A DNA stretch of 64,000 nucleotides from Paraburkholderia sp. HP33-1. GTDB lineage: Bacteria; Pseudomonadota; Gammaproteobacteria; Burkholderiales; Burkholderiaceae. Location of the stretch: assembly GCF_021390595.1 (NCBI RefSeq), contig NZ_JAJEJR010000001.1, forward strand, positions 1,240,001 through 1,304,000, written 5' to 3'. The notes beneath the pieces were generated by a model that had not been told where the DNA came from, ran no database searches, and saw only the letters and a list, made by a program, of their open reading frames with translations. A program made the translations under genes and the position numbers. Positions 51,480 to 61,810 of the stretch are shown here, piece after piece; within the stretch, counting starts at the first letter, position 1; the number at the start of each line of letters is the position of its first letter.

Positions 51480-54400
51480 CTAGTTCCCTGCATCGGCGGC
51501 GGGCGGCGTGGCGCTACCGGACGAATCGCCGCGGTGAAAGCGCTCGCGCAGCCGGCGGCCGAGCGAATCGAACGCGAGGTAAATCACCGGCGTCGTGAAC
51601 AGCGTCAGCAACTGGCTCACGATCAGACCGCCGGCGATCGCGATACCGAGCGGACGGCGCAGCTCCGAGCCCGCGCCGGTGCCGAGCATCAGCGGCAGCG
51701 CCCCGAGCAGCGCGGCGAGCGTGGTCATCAGGATCGGCCTGAAGCGCAGCAGACACGCCTGGTAGATCGCCTCGCGCGGCGGCTTGCCTTCCTCGCGTTC
51801 AGCGTAGAGCGCGAAGTCGATCATCATGATCGCGTTCTTCTTCACGATACCGATCAGCAGCACGATGCCGATGATGCCGATGATGTCGAGATCGTGGCCG
51901 GTGATCAGCAGCGCGAGCAGCGCGCCGACGCCGGCCGACGGCAGCGTCGACAGAATCGTGATCGGATGGATGAAGCTCTCATACAGCACGCCGAGCACGA
52001 TGTACATCGTGACGATCGCCGCGAGGATCAGGAACAGCTCGTTCGCGAGCGACGCCTGGAATGCGAGCGCCGCGCCCTGGAAGCGCGTCTGGAACGACGC
52101 GGGCAGACCGACGTCCTTCTCGGCCTGCTGGATCGCCTGTACGGCCGCGCCGAGCGACGAACCCGGCGCGAGGTTGAACGACACCGTGGTGGCCGGGAAC
52201 TGGCTCAGGTGCGTGACGAGCAGCGGCGCGGGCCGCTCGATGAACTTCGCGATCGACGACAGCGGCACCTGGCCGCCCGACGACGTGGAAGAGGGCAGGT
52301 AGATCGAGTTCAGCGACTCGGTGTAGCGCTGCATCGTCGGCTGCGCTTCGAGAATGACGCGGTACTGGTTCGACTGCGTGAAGATCGTCGAAATGATGCG
52401 CTGGCCGAACGCGTCGTACAGCGCGCTGTCGATGGTGGCCGGCGTGATGCCGAAGCGCGCGGCGGTCGCGCGGTCGATCTCGATGAACACCGAGCGGCCG
52501 TTGTCCTGCAGATCGGTGGCCACGTCCGCAAGTTCTGGCGACTGCTTGAGCCGGTCGACCAGCTTCGGCACCCATGTCGTGAATTCGCTGATGTTCGGAT
52601 CGGTCAGCATGAACTGGTACTGCGTCGGGCTCACGGTCGAATCGATCGTCAGGTCCTGCACCGGCTGCATGTACAGCGACGCGCCCGGAATGTGCGCGAC
52701 GTCCTTCTGCAACTGGCGGATCACGTCGCTCGCGGTGTTGCTGCGGTCGTCGCGCGGCTTCAGGTTGATCAGCATGCGGCCGCTGTTCAGCGTGATGTTG
52801 CTGCCGTCCACGCCGATGAACGAGGTCAGGCTTTCGACGTCCGGGTTCTTCAGGATCTGCTGGGCGAGCGCCTGCTGACGCTCGGCCATCGCCGCGAACG
52901 ACACGGACTGCGGCATCTGCGTGATCGCCTGGATCACGCCGGTGTCCTGCACCGGGAAGAAGCCCTTCGGCACGAACACGTAGAGCAGGCCGGTCAGCAC
53001 CAGCGTGAGCACCGCGACCACCAGCGTGGAGCGCTGGCGGTTCAGCACCCACGTGAGCGCGACCGCGTAGCGTGCGATCACCCAGTCGATGAATTGGTGT
53101 GCCTTCGCCTCGAAGCGGTGGCTTTCAGGCGGCGGCGTGTGGCGCAGAAGCTTCGCGCACATCATCGGCACGAGCGTCAGCGACACGACCGCCGAAATGA
53201 CGATCGTGACCGCGAGCGTGATCGCGAATTCGTGGAACAGGCGGCCGACCACGTCGCCCATGAACAGCAGCGGGATCAGCACCGCGATCAGCGAGACCGT
53301 CAGCGAAATGATCGTGAAGCCGATCTGCTTCGAGCCCTTCAACGCGGCTTCGAGCGCCGTGTCGCCTTCCTCGACGTAGCGCGCGATGTTCTCGATCATC
53401 ACGATCGCGTCGTCGACGACGAAGCCGGTGGCGATGGTCAGCGCCATCAGCGACAGGTTATCGAGCGAGAAACCGCACAGGTACATCACGGCAAGCGTGC
53501 CGATCAGCGATAGCGGCACCGACAGGCTCGGGATGATCGTCGCGTAGACGTTGGCGAGGAACAGGTACATCACGAGCACGACCAGCACGACCGACATCGC
53601 CAGTTCGAACTGCACGTCGCGCACCGACGCGCGGATCGTGGTGGTGCGGTCGGTGACGACCTGCACGTCGAGCGCGGCGGGCAGCGACTGCTGAAGCTGC
53701 GGCAGCAGCGCCTTGATGCTGTCGACCACCTGGATCACGTTCGCGCCCGGCTGGCGCTGCACGTTCAGGATGATCGCGGGCGTGTTGTCGACCCACGCGC
53801 CAAGCTTCGTGTTTTCCGGTCCCGGCACGATGCTCGCGACGTCAGTCAGCATCACCGGGCGGCCGTTCTTGTATGCGACGACGGCGCTCTTGTACTCGTC
53901 GGCGTCGGTCAACTGGTCGTTCGAGTTGATCGTGTAGTTGCGCGTCGGGCCGTCGAAATTGCCTTTCGGCGTGTTGACGTTGAGGTTCGAGATCGTGGTG
54001 CGCAGGTCGTCGAGATTCAGGCCGTACGCGGCGAGCGCGCGCGGGTTCGCCTGAATGCGGATCGCCGGGCGCTGGCCGCCCGACAGGCTCACGAGACCCA
54101 CGCCCGCGACCTGCGAAATCTTCTGCGCGAGCCGCGTATCGGCGAGGTCCTGCACCTGCGTGAGCGGCAGCGTCTTCGACGTGATCGCGAGCGTCATGAT
54201 CGGCGCGTCGGCCGGGTTGACCTTCGCGTAGATCGGCGGCGCGGGCAGGTCGGACGGCAGCAGGTTGCCCGCCGCGTTGATCGCCGCCTGGACTTCCTGC
54301 TCGGCGATATCGAGCGGCAGGTCGAGGCTGAATTGCAGCGTGATGATCGACGAGCCCGCCGAGCTTTGCGACGACATCTGGTTCAGCGACGGCATCTGCC

Positions 54401-54614
54401 CGAACTGCCGCTCGAGCGGAGCCGTCACGGACGACGTCATCACCTCCGGGCTCGCGCCCGGATAGAAGGTCTGCACCTGGATCGTCGGATAGTCGACCTC
54501 GGGCAGCGCGGACAGCGGCAGAAAGCGCAGCGCGACGAGGCCGACCAGCATGATCGCCGCCATCAGCAGCGCGGTGCCGACGGGACGCAGAATAAAAGCG
54601 CGGGATGGATTCAT
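51480..54614 (-). CDS. mdtB: RND efflux pump subunit, MdtB/MuxB type
   Basis: A 1044-residue RND transporter paralogous to its downstream neighbour. Starts [25 protein letters not shown]; has [38 protein letters not shown] in the first periplasmic loop, [25 protein letters not shown] in TM4, and [19 protein letters not shown] near TM11. MdtB-type: forms a B2C heterotrimer with the next gene in the E. coli system. Operon order mdtA-mdtB-mdtC with gaps of 23 and 3 bp. Substrates of relatives include bile salts, novobiocin and metal-chelators; not determined here. Confidence 0.93.
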   Translation of the reverse strand: MNPSRAFILRPVGTALLMAAIMLVGLVALRFLPLSALPEVDYPTIQVQTFYPGASPEVMTSSVTAPLERQFGQMPSLNQMSSQSSAGSSIITLQFSLDLPLDIAEQEVQAAINAAGNLLPSDLPAPPIYAKVNPADAPIMTLAITSKTLPLTQVQDLADTRLAQKISQVAGVGLVSLSGGQRPAIRIQANPRALAAYGLNLDDLRTTISNLNVNTPKGNFDGPTRNYTINSNDQLTDADEYKSAVVAYKNGRPVMLTDVASIVPGPENTKLGAWVDNTPAIILNVQRQPGANVIQVVDSIKALLPQLQQSLPAALDVQVVTDRTTTIRASVRDVQFELAMSVVLVVLVMYLFLANVYATIIPSLSVPLSLIGTLAVMYLCGFSLDNLSLMALTIATGFVVDDAIVMIENIARYVEEGDTALEAALKGSKQIGFTIISLTVSLIAVLIPLLFMGDVVGRLFHEFAITLAVTIVISAVVSLTLVPMMCAKLLRHTPPPESHRFEAKAHQFIDWVIARYAVALTWVLNRQRSTLVVAVLTLVLTGLLYVFVPKGFFPVQDTGVIQAITQMPQSVSFAAMAERQQALAQQILKNPDVESLTSFIGVDGSNITLNSGRMLINLKPRDDRSNTASDVIRQLQKDVAHIPGASLYMQPVQDLTIDSTVSPTQYQFMLTDPNISEFTTWVPKLVDRLKQSPELADVATDLQDNGRSVFIEIDRATAARFGITPATIDSALYDAFGQRIISTIFTQSNQYRVILEAQPTMQRYTESLNSIYLPSSTSSGGQVPLSSIAKFIERPAPLLVTHLSQFPATTVSFNLAPGSSLGAAVQAIQQAEKDVGLPASFQTRFQGAALAFQASLANELFLILAAIVTMYIVLGVLYESFIHPITILSTLPSAGVGALLALLITGHDLDIIGIIGIVLLIGIVKKNAIMMIDFALYAEREEGKPPREAIYQACLLRFRPILMTTLAALLGALPLMLGTGAGSELRRPLGIAIAGGLIVSQLLTLFTTPVIYLAFDSLGRRLRERFHRGDSSGSATPPAADAGN

Positions 54615-54637
54615 GCGGTAAGTGCCGAGCCTTTACT

Positions 54638-56059
54638 TTATTGCGACGCTTGCGAAGCGTGCCGGCCGTGACGTGCGTGTGCGCCCGAGGCGGCCGCCGG
54701 GGCGCTGGCGCCCTGCGCGTCGGATGCGCCACGGGGCCGCTCGGCCGGAATCGTGATCTTCGCGCCTTCGCGCAGACGGTCCGAACCGTCGGTCACGACG
54801 CGCTCGCCGACCGCGAGGCCCGACTGGATGCTGGTGCGCTCGCCGTCGACCGGGCCGGTCTTGACCGGGCGCACGGTGACCGTGTTGTCGGGCTTCACGA
54901 CGTACACGAACGCACCCATCGAGCCGTTGAGCACCGCTGAGGTCGGCACGATGACCGCGTCCTTGATCGTATCGACGAGCAGGCGCGTGTTGACGAACTG
55001 GTTCGGGAACAGCCCGTTGTCCTTGTTTTCGAAGATCGCGCGCAGCCTGATCGTGCCGGTGGTCGTGTCGATCTGATTGTCCATCGTCTTCAGCGACCCG
55101 ACTTCGAGCGGATGGGTGTTGCTGCGGTCGTACGCGGTCGCCGAGAGCTGCTCGCCGTTGCGCGTGTGCTGGATGATCTGCTGCAGGTTGTCTTCGGACG
55201 TCGTGAAGACCACGCTGATCGGATCGAGCTGCGTAATCACGACGATGCCGTTGGTGAGGCCCGAGGTCACGTAGTTGCCCGGATCGACCTGACGCAGACC
55301 GACGCGTCCCGACACCGGCGCGGTGATGCGCGCGTAGATGAGGTCGAGCTTGAAGCTGTCGACGTTCGCCTGGTCGGCCTTCACCGTGCCTTCGTATTGC
55401 CGCACCAGCGACGCCTGCGTGTCAACCTGCTGACTCGCGATCGAGTCCTGGGCGAGCAGCGTCTGATAGCGCTTCAGATCGAGACGCGCGGTGGCGAGCA
55501 GTGCCTCGTCGCGCACCAGCGTGCCCTCGGCGTTGCGCAGCGAAATCTCATACGGGCGCGGGTCGATCTGGGCCAGCACGTCGCCCTTCCTGACCATCTG
55601 GCCTTCCTTGAAATAGACGTCCTGCAGCACGCCGCTCAGCTGCGGCAGCACGGTGACGGTGGCGAGCGGCGTGACCGTGCCGAGCGCGGTCAGCACGACC
55701 GGCATCTCGCCCTGCGTCGCGGTGGCGACGTGCACCGGCTGCGGCATGTCAAGCATCGCGTTCGGACCGCCGCGGCCGAAGCGGCCAGCGCGCGCACCGC
55801 TCGCGGCACCGGGCGCGCTCGCACCGGCGCCCGGGCCGCCCCAGGGATGCCAGCGCCACAGCACGACGCCGAGCACGACCAGCACCGCGACGATCAGCGC
55901 AATGGTGCGGCCACGGTGGCGTTTCACCGTGCCGGGCGCGCTCGATTGCGTGCCGCTCGCGGACGGTTGAGACGCGACGGGGCGTTGGGTTTCCGGGTGC
56001 TTTTGTTGTTCGTCCATCGGTTCGGTCAGGTGGCTGGCTTGGTGATGTGTGCCGTTCAT
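54638..56059 (-). CDS. mdtA: RND periplasmic adaptor (MdtA/MuxA type)
   Basis: A ~473-residue membrane fusion protein joining the RND pump to an outer-membrane channel. Cytoplasmic N-terminal tail, then a signal-anchor helix (RTIALIVAVLVVLGVVLWRW), Gly/Ala-rich linker, PVHVATATQGEMPVVLTALGTVTPLATVTVLPQLSGVLQDV as the first beta-barrel/lipoyl part, a helical hairpin (residues ~190-260), the second lipoyl half ARITAPVSGRVGLRQVDPGNYV and a beta-barrel end. Start ATG 56059 or ATG 56017; neither has a strong ribosome site. First gene of the pump operon; no TolC-type gene is found in the window. Confidence 0.88.
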   Translation of the reverse strand: MNGTHHQASHLTEPMDEQQKHPETQRPVASQPSASGTQSSAPGTVKRHRGRTIALIVAVLVVLGVVLWRWHPWGGPGAGASAPGAASGARAGRFGRGGPNAMLDMPQPVHVATATQGEMPVVLTALGTVTPLATVTVLPQLSGVLQDVYFKEGQMVRKGDVLAQIDPRPYEISLRNAEGTLVRDEALLATARLDLKRYQTLLAQDSIASQQVDTQASLVRQYEGTVKADQANVDSFKLDLIYARITAPVSGRVGLRQVDPGNYVTSGLTNGIVVITQLDPISVVFTTSEDNLQQIIQHTRNGEQLSATAYDRSNTHPLEVGSLKTMDNQIDTTTGTIRLRAIFENKDNGLFPNQFVNTRLLVDTIKDAVIVPTSAVLNGSMGAFVYVVKPDNTVTVRPVKTGPVDGERTSIQSGLAVGERVVTDGSDRLREGAKITIPAERPRGASDAQGASAPAAASGAHARHGRHASQASQ

Positions 56060-56409
56060 GTAGACGCCGCGATTCGAAGTGCGGCGCCGCGGCACATGGG
56101 CGGCATGTCAGGCGGTTGTGGCAGCGAGCGCCGCGAAAGTTCAGGGCGATGCTACCCGAGGCGCGGGACAGAGATGTTAACGCAATGCGGAATCATCACA
56201 GATGGGCTGGGCCGTTTTCGACGGCGCTCACGACTCGCCGCGCACGCGTTCCCGCGACGGGATGCGTGATCGTACGTTGCTGCGTCCGTAACAGTCCACC
56301 CGCGTATTTTTTCGTTTGATTACGAAGGTTACAGGATGTCAGCGGATTGCCGGGCGAGAGCAGGGCGCCAGCACGGGGCGCCCGTTTGGCCCCCGTTGCG
56401 GGCGAGATC

Positions 56410-57255
56410 TTATTCGTCGAGTCGGCGCCCCGGCGTGCCGCCGATCTCCAGCACGATCTTGTCGATGCATTCGAGTAGCGCGGGCGCTGCGCGCGAGATC
56501 AGCCAGTCGCGCGGACATTGGTCGGCCGAGCCGCCGCAATTGACGGCGTAGCGCTCGCCCGACGGCCCGACGAAGCCCAGCGCGATCGCGTTCAGGCCGT
56601 CGTACCACTCGCCGGTGGCGATCGCGAAGCCGCGCTCGAGCGTGTCCTGGATCGCGCTTTCGAGACGGCTGCCGAGATAGCCCCAATCGTCGCCTTCGGC
56701 CGTCTGCAGGCCGGCGAGCAGCCGGTCGCGCTCGGGCTGCGCGAGCGACGCGAGGTACGCCCGGCCGACGGCGGTGCGCGTCAAGCTCATGCGCGAGCCG
56801 ACTTCGAGCCGCGACACGAGCACCGCGGAACGCGGCCGGATCGTGTCGATCACGACCATGTCGTAGCGGTCACGTACCGCGAGATGCACCGACAACGCAG
56901 TGCGTTCAGCGAGTTCGATCAGGAAGGGGCGGGCGCGGGAGCGAATGTCGAAATTGCGCAGAAAGCCGTTGCTCAGTTCGAGCACGGACGAGGTCAACAC
57001 GAAGCGCTCGCTGTCGGGCAGCCGCACCAGAAAACCGGTGCCTACGAGCGTTGCGGTGATGCGCGACACGGTGGGCTTCGGGATGCCGGTCAACTCGGTC
57101 AGATCGCGATTGCTGAGGGGTGCGTGTGCGGCGGCGACGGCGCGCAGCACGGTCAGGCCGCGCGCGAGCGCGGTGACTTCGTCGCTCGGGCCGTCCTTGT
57201 CCTTGCTGGATTGGACCTTGGCGGTTTCGGTCGGGTTAGGCGTGGATCGGTTCAT
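56410..57255 (-). CDS. IclR-family transcriptional regulator
   Basis: A 281-residue IclR-type regulator. After a polar N-terminal tail (~25 residues) the winged HTH is ALARGLTVLRAVAAAHAPLSNRDLTELTGIPKPTVSRITATLV; the effector domain includes ALSVHLAVRDRYDMVVIDTIRP, GSRMSLTRTAVGRAYLASL and GFVGPSGERYAVNCGG. The ligand is typically an aromatic acid or short-chain metabolite. Its target is not adjacent on the left; the AT-rich gap upstream may hold its operator. Confidence 0.88.
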   Translation of the reverse strand: MNRSTPNPTETAKVQSSKDKDGPSDEVTALARGLTVLRAVAAAHAPLSNRDLTELTGIPKPTVSRITATLVGTGFLVRLPDSERFVLTSSVLELSNGFLRNFDIRSRARPFLIELAERTALSVHLAVRDRYDMVVIDTIRPRSAVLVSRLEVGSRMSLTRTAVGRAYLASLAQPERDRLLAGLQTAEGDDWGYLGSRLESAIQDTLERGFAIATGEWYDGLNAIALGFVGPSGERYAVNCGGSADQCPRDWLISRAAPALLECIDKIVLEIGGTPGRRLDE

Positions 57256-57725
57256 GCGGTTTTTTGGAACTGTATTTCAAATTGTTCGTTCGGCAACCTG
57301 TTGACGGTTGCTTGTCGCAGGCGCGGACATCTCCAAACCGGGGCACGAATTTTTATATATGTTTTAGAGAACTCATTGTATCGGAATAATTTTCCGATTG
57401 ACGGCCGCTAACCCATGTTTTGCTTGACTTAATCAGCATAACCATAAAAAATGGAACCTCATTTCGAAAGTCGCTTCCGCAGGCTGCATTTTGGTGCACG
57501 CGAGCGGAAATTCCCAGAATCCAGGACCGATCGCTCATTCAATGGGCGGCGCGGCTTTTGAGTACCGTCTCTCAGGTTCTAGCACGGCCCTCGGAATGGC
57601 TAGAACTTTTAAGGCGTCACGGCAACGTGACGCCTTTTTTTTATTATCGCCGCAATAAAAACTCAACGACTTTGCTTGCGGATTTGTGGCGACGGCTTTC
57701 TTAAAATAATTTCGTGGACGTTTTT
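57256..57725. other. AT-rich intergenic region, candidate small RNA locus
   Basis: About 470 bp, clearly AT-rich at 57345-57460, with no established gene. TTGACT at 57424-57429 could be a -35 element, with an AT-rich tract ~16 bp on. A strong plus-strand terminator follows at 57611-57642 with no upstream gene to terminate. A 36-codon frame begins at 57451 (MEPHFESRFRRLHFG...) without a ribosome site. Together this fits a non-coding transcript of roughly 150-200 nt; inferred only. Confidence 0.35.
57611..57642 (+). terminator. Strong orphan terminator
   Basis: 10-bp stem (AAGGCGTCAC / GTGACGCCTT) with GGCAAC loop, run of eight T from 57635. On the plus strand no known gene lies upstream within 350 bp (the neighbours IclR and crcB are minus-strand), so it should end an unannotated transcript. 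Confidence 0.85.
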
Positions 57726-58106
57726 TCAGCGCGCCAGCAATGAAACCGTCGCGATGCCGAGAATCGTCATGATCAGCGACGCGCTCACGTGAATTGCCAC
57801 TTCGCCGGCCGCCCAGCCGAACCGGCCGTCCTGTAGGCGCTGCACGACCTCCGCGGAGAACGTCGAGAACGTCGAGAGGCCGCCCATCAAACCGGTGATG
57901 ACGAACAGCCGCCATTCCGGCGCGAGCTGGGGCACGCGCGCGAAGCCCGCGACCGCCACGCCGATGATGTAGCCCGCGATCACGTTGGCGGCGAGCGTGC
58001 CGAGCGGCAGGTCGCTAAAGATTGCGTTCAGGCGAAAGCCGAGGAACCAGCGGAACAGCGAGCCGAGTGCGCCGCCAATCGCGACCGCGAGAAAAGACCA
58101 ATACAT
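57726..58106 (-). CDS. crcB: Fluoride channel CrcB/Fluc
   Basis: A 126-residue dual-topology fluoride exporter/channel with four helices. Motifs: [21 protein letters not shown] at the N-terminus (GGxxGxxxRY family start), [18 protein letters not shown] (GTLxxNxxG) with the conserved Asn, and [16 protein letters not shown], the GxxGGxTTFSTF signature whose Phe residues line the ion path. ATG 58106 gives the family start; the open frame continues upstream through the riboswitch. A fluoride aptamer lies in the leader, so expression should rise with fluoride. Confidence 0.95.
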   Translation of the reverse strand: MYWSFLAVAIGGALGSLFRWFLGFRLNAIFSDLPLGTLAANVIAGYIIGVAVAGFARVPQLAPEWRLFVITGLMGGLSTFSTFSAEVVQRLQDGRFGWAAGEVAIHVSASLIMTILGIATVSLLAR

Positions 58107-58178
58107 GGAAGAGGATCGAAACCGGAATGTCGACAAACCGGTTGATGCGGGCGAGTTGATGCCGCGTCCGCATAACCG

Positions 58179-58235
58179 GGCGTAGCAGGCATCATCAGCC
58201 CCGAGGGCGGTTATTGGAGAATGCCATCTCCAGCG
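58179..58235 (-). promoter_or_regulatory. Fluoride riboswitch (crcB motif)
   Basis: On the minus strand, ~75-130 nt before crcB, the sequence runs GGAGATGGCATTCTCC, AATAACCGCC, CTCGG, GGCTGATGATGCCTGCTAC. This matches the crcB-motif aptamer order: GGxGAUGGxxUUCxCC hairpin, conserved AACCGCC, short hairpin, then GGCUGAUGAUxCCUxC. Fluoride binding in this class turns on crcB and other fluoride-resistance genes. How the switch acts here (RBS access or terminator) I cannot tell. Confidence 0.9.
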
Positions 58236-58317
58236 GCGGAGTCTAACATCGGCGCGCACATTTGGGGACAGGCGCGTGATCCGCGCCTCTCCCGTTTTCC
58301 TCGCAGGTCGCCGCTTC

Positions 58318-59505
58318 TTACTCCGCGGTCGCCGAAATCTTGTGAATCGACAGATCGGCGCCGTTGTACTCCTCTTCCTGGTCGAGCCGCAGACCGACCG
58401 TCATGCGGATCACGCCGTACACGATCGTGCCACCGAGCCCCGCCACGACGATGCCGCCGAGCGTGCCAATGACCTGCGAGCCGAACGACACGCCGCCCAG
58501 CCCACCGAGCGCGTGCATGCAGAAGATGCCGGCCGCGATGCCGCCCCATGCGCCGCACAGGCCGTGCAGCGGCCACACGCCGAGCACGTCGTCGATGCGC
58601 CAGCGGTTCTGCACACAGGTGAACATGTAGACGAACAGCACGCCGGCGATGCCGCCCGTGACCAGCGCGCCGATCGGATGCATCAGATCCGAGCCCGCGC
58701 ACACGGCCACGAGTCCCGCGAGCGGACCGTTGTACGTGAAGCCCGGGTCGTTGCGGCCCGCGAGCCACGCGGTCAGCGTGCCGCCGACCATCGCCATCAG
58801 CGAGTTGACCGCGACGAGGCCGCTGATCTTGTCGAGCGTCTGCGCGCTCATCACGTTGAAGCCGAACCAGCCGACCGTGAGCACCCATGCGCCGAGCGCG
58901 AGAAACGGAATATTCGATGGCGGGTGCGCGGCGACGCCGCCGTCGCGGTGATAGCGGCCGTTGCGCGCGCCAAGCAGCAGCACGGCCGGCAGCGCGACCC
59001 AGCCTCCGAACGCGTGGACGACCACCGAGCCCGCGAAATCATGGAACGGCGCGCCGAAAGCATGCGTGAGCCAGTCCTGGATGCCGAAGCGCTGATTCCA
59101 CGCGATGCCTTCGAAGAACGGATAGACGAACCCGACCAGCACGAACGTCGCGAACAGCTGCGGATTGAATTTCGAGCGCTCGGCGATGCCGCCCGACACG
59201 ATCGCGGGGATCGCGGCGGCGAACGTCAGCAGGAAGAAGAAGCGCACGAGGCCATAGCCGTTGTGCTCGGCGAGCGACGCGGCGTTGCCGAAAAACTGCA
59301 CGCCGTACGCGATCGTGTAGCCGATGAAGAAATACGCGATCGTCGAGACCGCGAAGTCCACCAGAATCTTGACCAGCGCATTGACCTGATTCTTCTTGCG
59401 CACGGTGCCGAGCTCAAGGAATGCGAACCCCGCGTGCATCGCCAGCACCATGGCGGCGCCGATCAGAAGAAACTCCGTGTCGGCCCCGTATTTCAGACTT
59501 TCCAT
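58318..59505 (-). CDS. amt: Ammonium transporter Amt
   Basis: A 395-residue Amt/MEP/Rh channel with eleven helices. Starts [37 protein letters not shown]; the segment [19 protein letters not shown] holds the first pore His and the later [17 protein letters not shown] the second. [11 protein letters not shown] is the family signature. The cytoplasmic tail is short. ATG 59505 keeps the usual start; a sigma-54 promoter sits 39 bp upstream. No glnK/PII gene is adjacent, unlike the usual glnK-amt pair. Confidence 0.93.
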   Translation of the reverse strand: MESLKYGADTEFLLIGAAMVLAMHAGFAFLELGTVRKKNQVNALVKILVDFAVSTIAYFFIGYTIAYGVQFFGNAASLAEHNGYGLVRFFFLLTFAAAIPAIVSGGIAERSKFNPQLFATFVLVGFVYPFFEGIAWNQRFGIQDWLTHAFGAPFHDFAGSVVVHAFGGWVALPAVLLLGARNGRYHRDGGVAAHPPSNIPFLALGAWVLTVGWFGFNVMSAQTLDKISGLVAVNSLMAMVGGTLTAWLAGRNDPGFTYNGPLAGLVAVCAGSDLMHPIGALVTGGIAGVLFVYMFTCVQNRWRIDDVLGVWPLHGLCGAWGGIAAGIFCMHALGGLGGVSFGSQVIGTLGGIVVAGLGGTIVYGVIRMTVGLRLDQEEEYNGADLSIHKISATAE

Positions 59506-59543
59506 TGATATGTCCCGCTTTCGCCAAAAAAGTGCGATATGGG

Positions 59544-59559
59544 AGCAAGAAGCGGGCCA
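59544..59559 (-). promoter_or_regulatory. Sigma-54 promoter for amt
   Basis: Minus-strand TGGCCCG-N4-TTGCT, against the consensus TGGCACG-N4-TTGCW: one mismatch, correct -24/-12 spacing. It lies 39 bp before the amt ATG, so the start site would be near 59530. Fits NtrC-activated expression on nitrogen limitation. NtrC sites not located. Confidence 0.75.
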
Positions 59560-59936
59560 AAGTTGTGCGGGTCGCGTCGATGCGGTGCAATCTGGCACCG
59601 GGATGGGATTTCGAGCGGCTGGAGCGATGCGCGGCGCCATCGCGCCATGCACCGTCGAAGAGAGGCAAAGCACAAGAAAAGTGCATAAATCGATGTTCTT
59701 GGTCCGCATGACCCAGACAAGGGCGAAATATTCGATTTCAATTACAGTGTTATTCGGAATCCTGTCGCATTGAGATGCTTGCCGGTCGCGCCGGTGCCCA
59801 TTTCTGGCGCGAGGCCGGCGAACGCATGACGCTGCATGGACCGGTTTGTGCCCCTCTTTGTCTTCGCGCACAAACGCCGACATAATGTGCCGACCCCGCG
59901 CTTGATCCGTCGGCCAACTCCTCCAGATGCGCACGC

Positions 59937-61694
59937 ATGAGACTGACCACTAAAGGCCTGTTGCTGATCGCGATCCCGGCCGTCTTCGAACTCGCGCTGC
60001 TCTCCGGCCTCGTGAAGGCACAGGCCGACGCGACATTGGCCGAACGCTGGGCGATGGATAGCGAGGAGGTGCTGCGCCAGACCACCGGGATTCTCGACCC
60101 GGTGCTGTCCGAATCGGTTGCGCTGCGCGGGGCGGTGCTCGCCAACGACACCCGCTTCACGACGCCGGTCGCCGTGTGGGTGGATGTCGACCGGCGCATC
60201 GATGAACTGGCAGAACTCGTCGCCGACAACCCCGCGCAAGTCGAGCGCGTGGTCCAGGTGCGCCAGGCGGTGCAGGCGTACCGCCAGTGGTCGGACCGGA
60301 TCCAGGACATGCTGCACGCCGGGCGGCGCGACGAGATTGTCGTGCGCTTCCGCGATCTCGCCCAGGCCGACGTGCTCGATCGTTTCCGTTTGGAGGTCAC
60401 CGCGTTCCAGACCGAGGAGCGCCGCCTCGACACGGCGCGTTCGAATACGGTCGCCGCCGCGCGCGCGCGGCAGCAGACGCTGATCGTCGCGGCCGCGTTG
60501 GGCTCGCTGCTGTTCGTCGCGCTCGCTATCTGGATGTTCACGCGCGGCGTGCGCGGCCGTCTCGCGCTCCTGTCCGACAACGCGGGGCGGCTCGCCGGCA
60601 ACGAGCCGCTCGCGCCGATCGGCGCGGGCCACGATGAAATCGCGCGGCTCGACCTGACCTTGCACGAGACGAGCCGCCGTCTGCTCGAAGCCGAGCGCAT
60701 CGAGGCGCGCTTTCACGCGGACCTCGAGCGCCGCACCGCCGAGCTCGCGCGGATCAACGAAACGCTGCGTCAGCAAACGCAGGAAAACGAAATGTTCATC
60801 TATAGCGTGTCGCACGACCTGCGCGCGCCGCTCGTGAACCTGCAGGGCTTTTCGAAAGAGCTGATTCGCGCGTGCGACGAGTTGCGCGACGCGGTGCGCA
60901 ACTCGTCGCTTGCGATGAGCACGCGCGAGCGTATCGAGCGGATCGTCGACGAGGACATCGGCGAGGCGCTGCATTATCTGCAGACCGCTGTGCTGCGCGC
61001 TTCGCACATCATCGACGCGCTGCTGCGGCTGTCGCGCGTCGGGCGTGTCGAGTACCGGCGTCAGAAGGTCGATGTGCGCGACATCGTGCAGCGCGTCGTC
61101 GATGCGATGCAGGGCTCGATTCGCGCGCGGCGCGCGCGCGTGACGGTCGGCGAACTGCCCGCGGTATGGGGCGACCCGACCGCGCTCGAACAGATCTTCG
61201 CGAACCTCGTCGGCAATGCGCTCAATTATCTGGACCCGGCGCGCGAAGGTCGCATCGAAATCGGCACGACGCCCGCGCCGCCGGGCGTGCATTCGCTGAG
61301 GATCTTCTACGTGCGCGACAACGGCCTGGGCATTCCGGCCATCGCGCTGCCGCGCCTGTTCACCGCGTTCCAGCGCCTGCACGGCAATGCGGCGGCCGGC
61401 GAGGGTATCGGCCTCGCGCTCGTGCGGCGGATGGTCGAGCGGCACGGCGGCCGCGTGTGGGCGGAATCGAAGGAAGGGGTAAGCACGACGTTCTATCTGT
61501 CGTTGCCGGAGGCGGGCGCGGCGGGCTCGGAGCCGGCGGCGGCTGGCGCGCCTGCGCTCGCCGAGGCGAGCGCTGCACAGGCCGCGCTCGGCGCGCGCGG
61601 GAGCGCGCAAGGCGTGGTGGGTTCCGGTCTGGGCGCAGGCAGTGGGTCGCCCGCGCCTTCGATCGATGCCGTGCGAGGAATCAGCACGCGGTAG
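59937..61694 (+). CDS. Sensor histidine kinase with CHASE3-like periplasmic domain
   Basis: A 585-residue membrane kinase: TM1 (LLLIAIPAVFELALLSGLVKA, residues ~8-28), a periplasmic all-helical CHASE3-like domain (~30-180, with ESVALRGAVLANDTRFTTPVAVW), TM2 (LIVAAALGSLLFVALAIWMF), HAMP-like linker, HisKA dimerisation domain with phospho-His293 (YSVSHDLRAPLVNLQGF), and HATPase (LVGNALNYLDP, DNGLGIP, GEGIGLALVRRMVERHGG). The C-terminal ~70 residues are a low-complexity Ala/Gly tail. No response regulator adjacent, so an orphan kinase of the phytochrome-like group. 5' region is divergent from amt. Confidence 0.88.
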   Translation: MRLTTKGLLLIAIPAVFELALLSGLVKAQADATLAERWAMDSEEVLRQTTGILDPVLSESVALRGAVLANDTRFTTPVAVWVDVDRRIDELAELVADNPAQVERVVQVRQAVQAYRQWSDRIQDMLHAGRRDEIVVRFRDLAQADVLDRFRLEVTAFQTEERRLDTARSNTVAAARARQQTLIVAAALGSLLFVALAIWMFTRGVRGRLALLSDNAGRLAGNEPLAPIGAGHDEIARLDLTLHETSRRLLEAERIEARFHADLERRTAELARINETLRQQTQENEMFIYSVSHDLRAPLVNLQGFSKELIRACDELRDAVRNSSLAMSTRERIERIVDEDIGEALHYLQTAVLRASHIIDALLRLSRVGRVEYRRQKVDVRDIVQRVVDAMQGSIRARRARVTVGELPAVWGDPTALEQIFANLVGNALNYLDPAREGRIEIGTTPAPPGVHSLRIFYVRDNGLGIPAIALPRLFTAFQRLHGNAAAGEGIGLALVRRMVERHGGRVWAESKEGVSTTFYLSLPEAGAAGSEPAAAGAPALAEASAAQAALGARGSAQGVVGSGLGAGSGSPAPSIDAVRGISTR

Positions 61695-61810
61695 GCCCGC
61701 TCTGCAACCGATCAAGACCCGTCGCGCTCTGAGCAGGCGCGCGCCGCAACGGCGGTATCATGGGCGCCTCTTCGCATGCGCGAGCCGCCCGGCGCGGCTC
61801 CTTCCTGATC

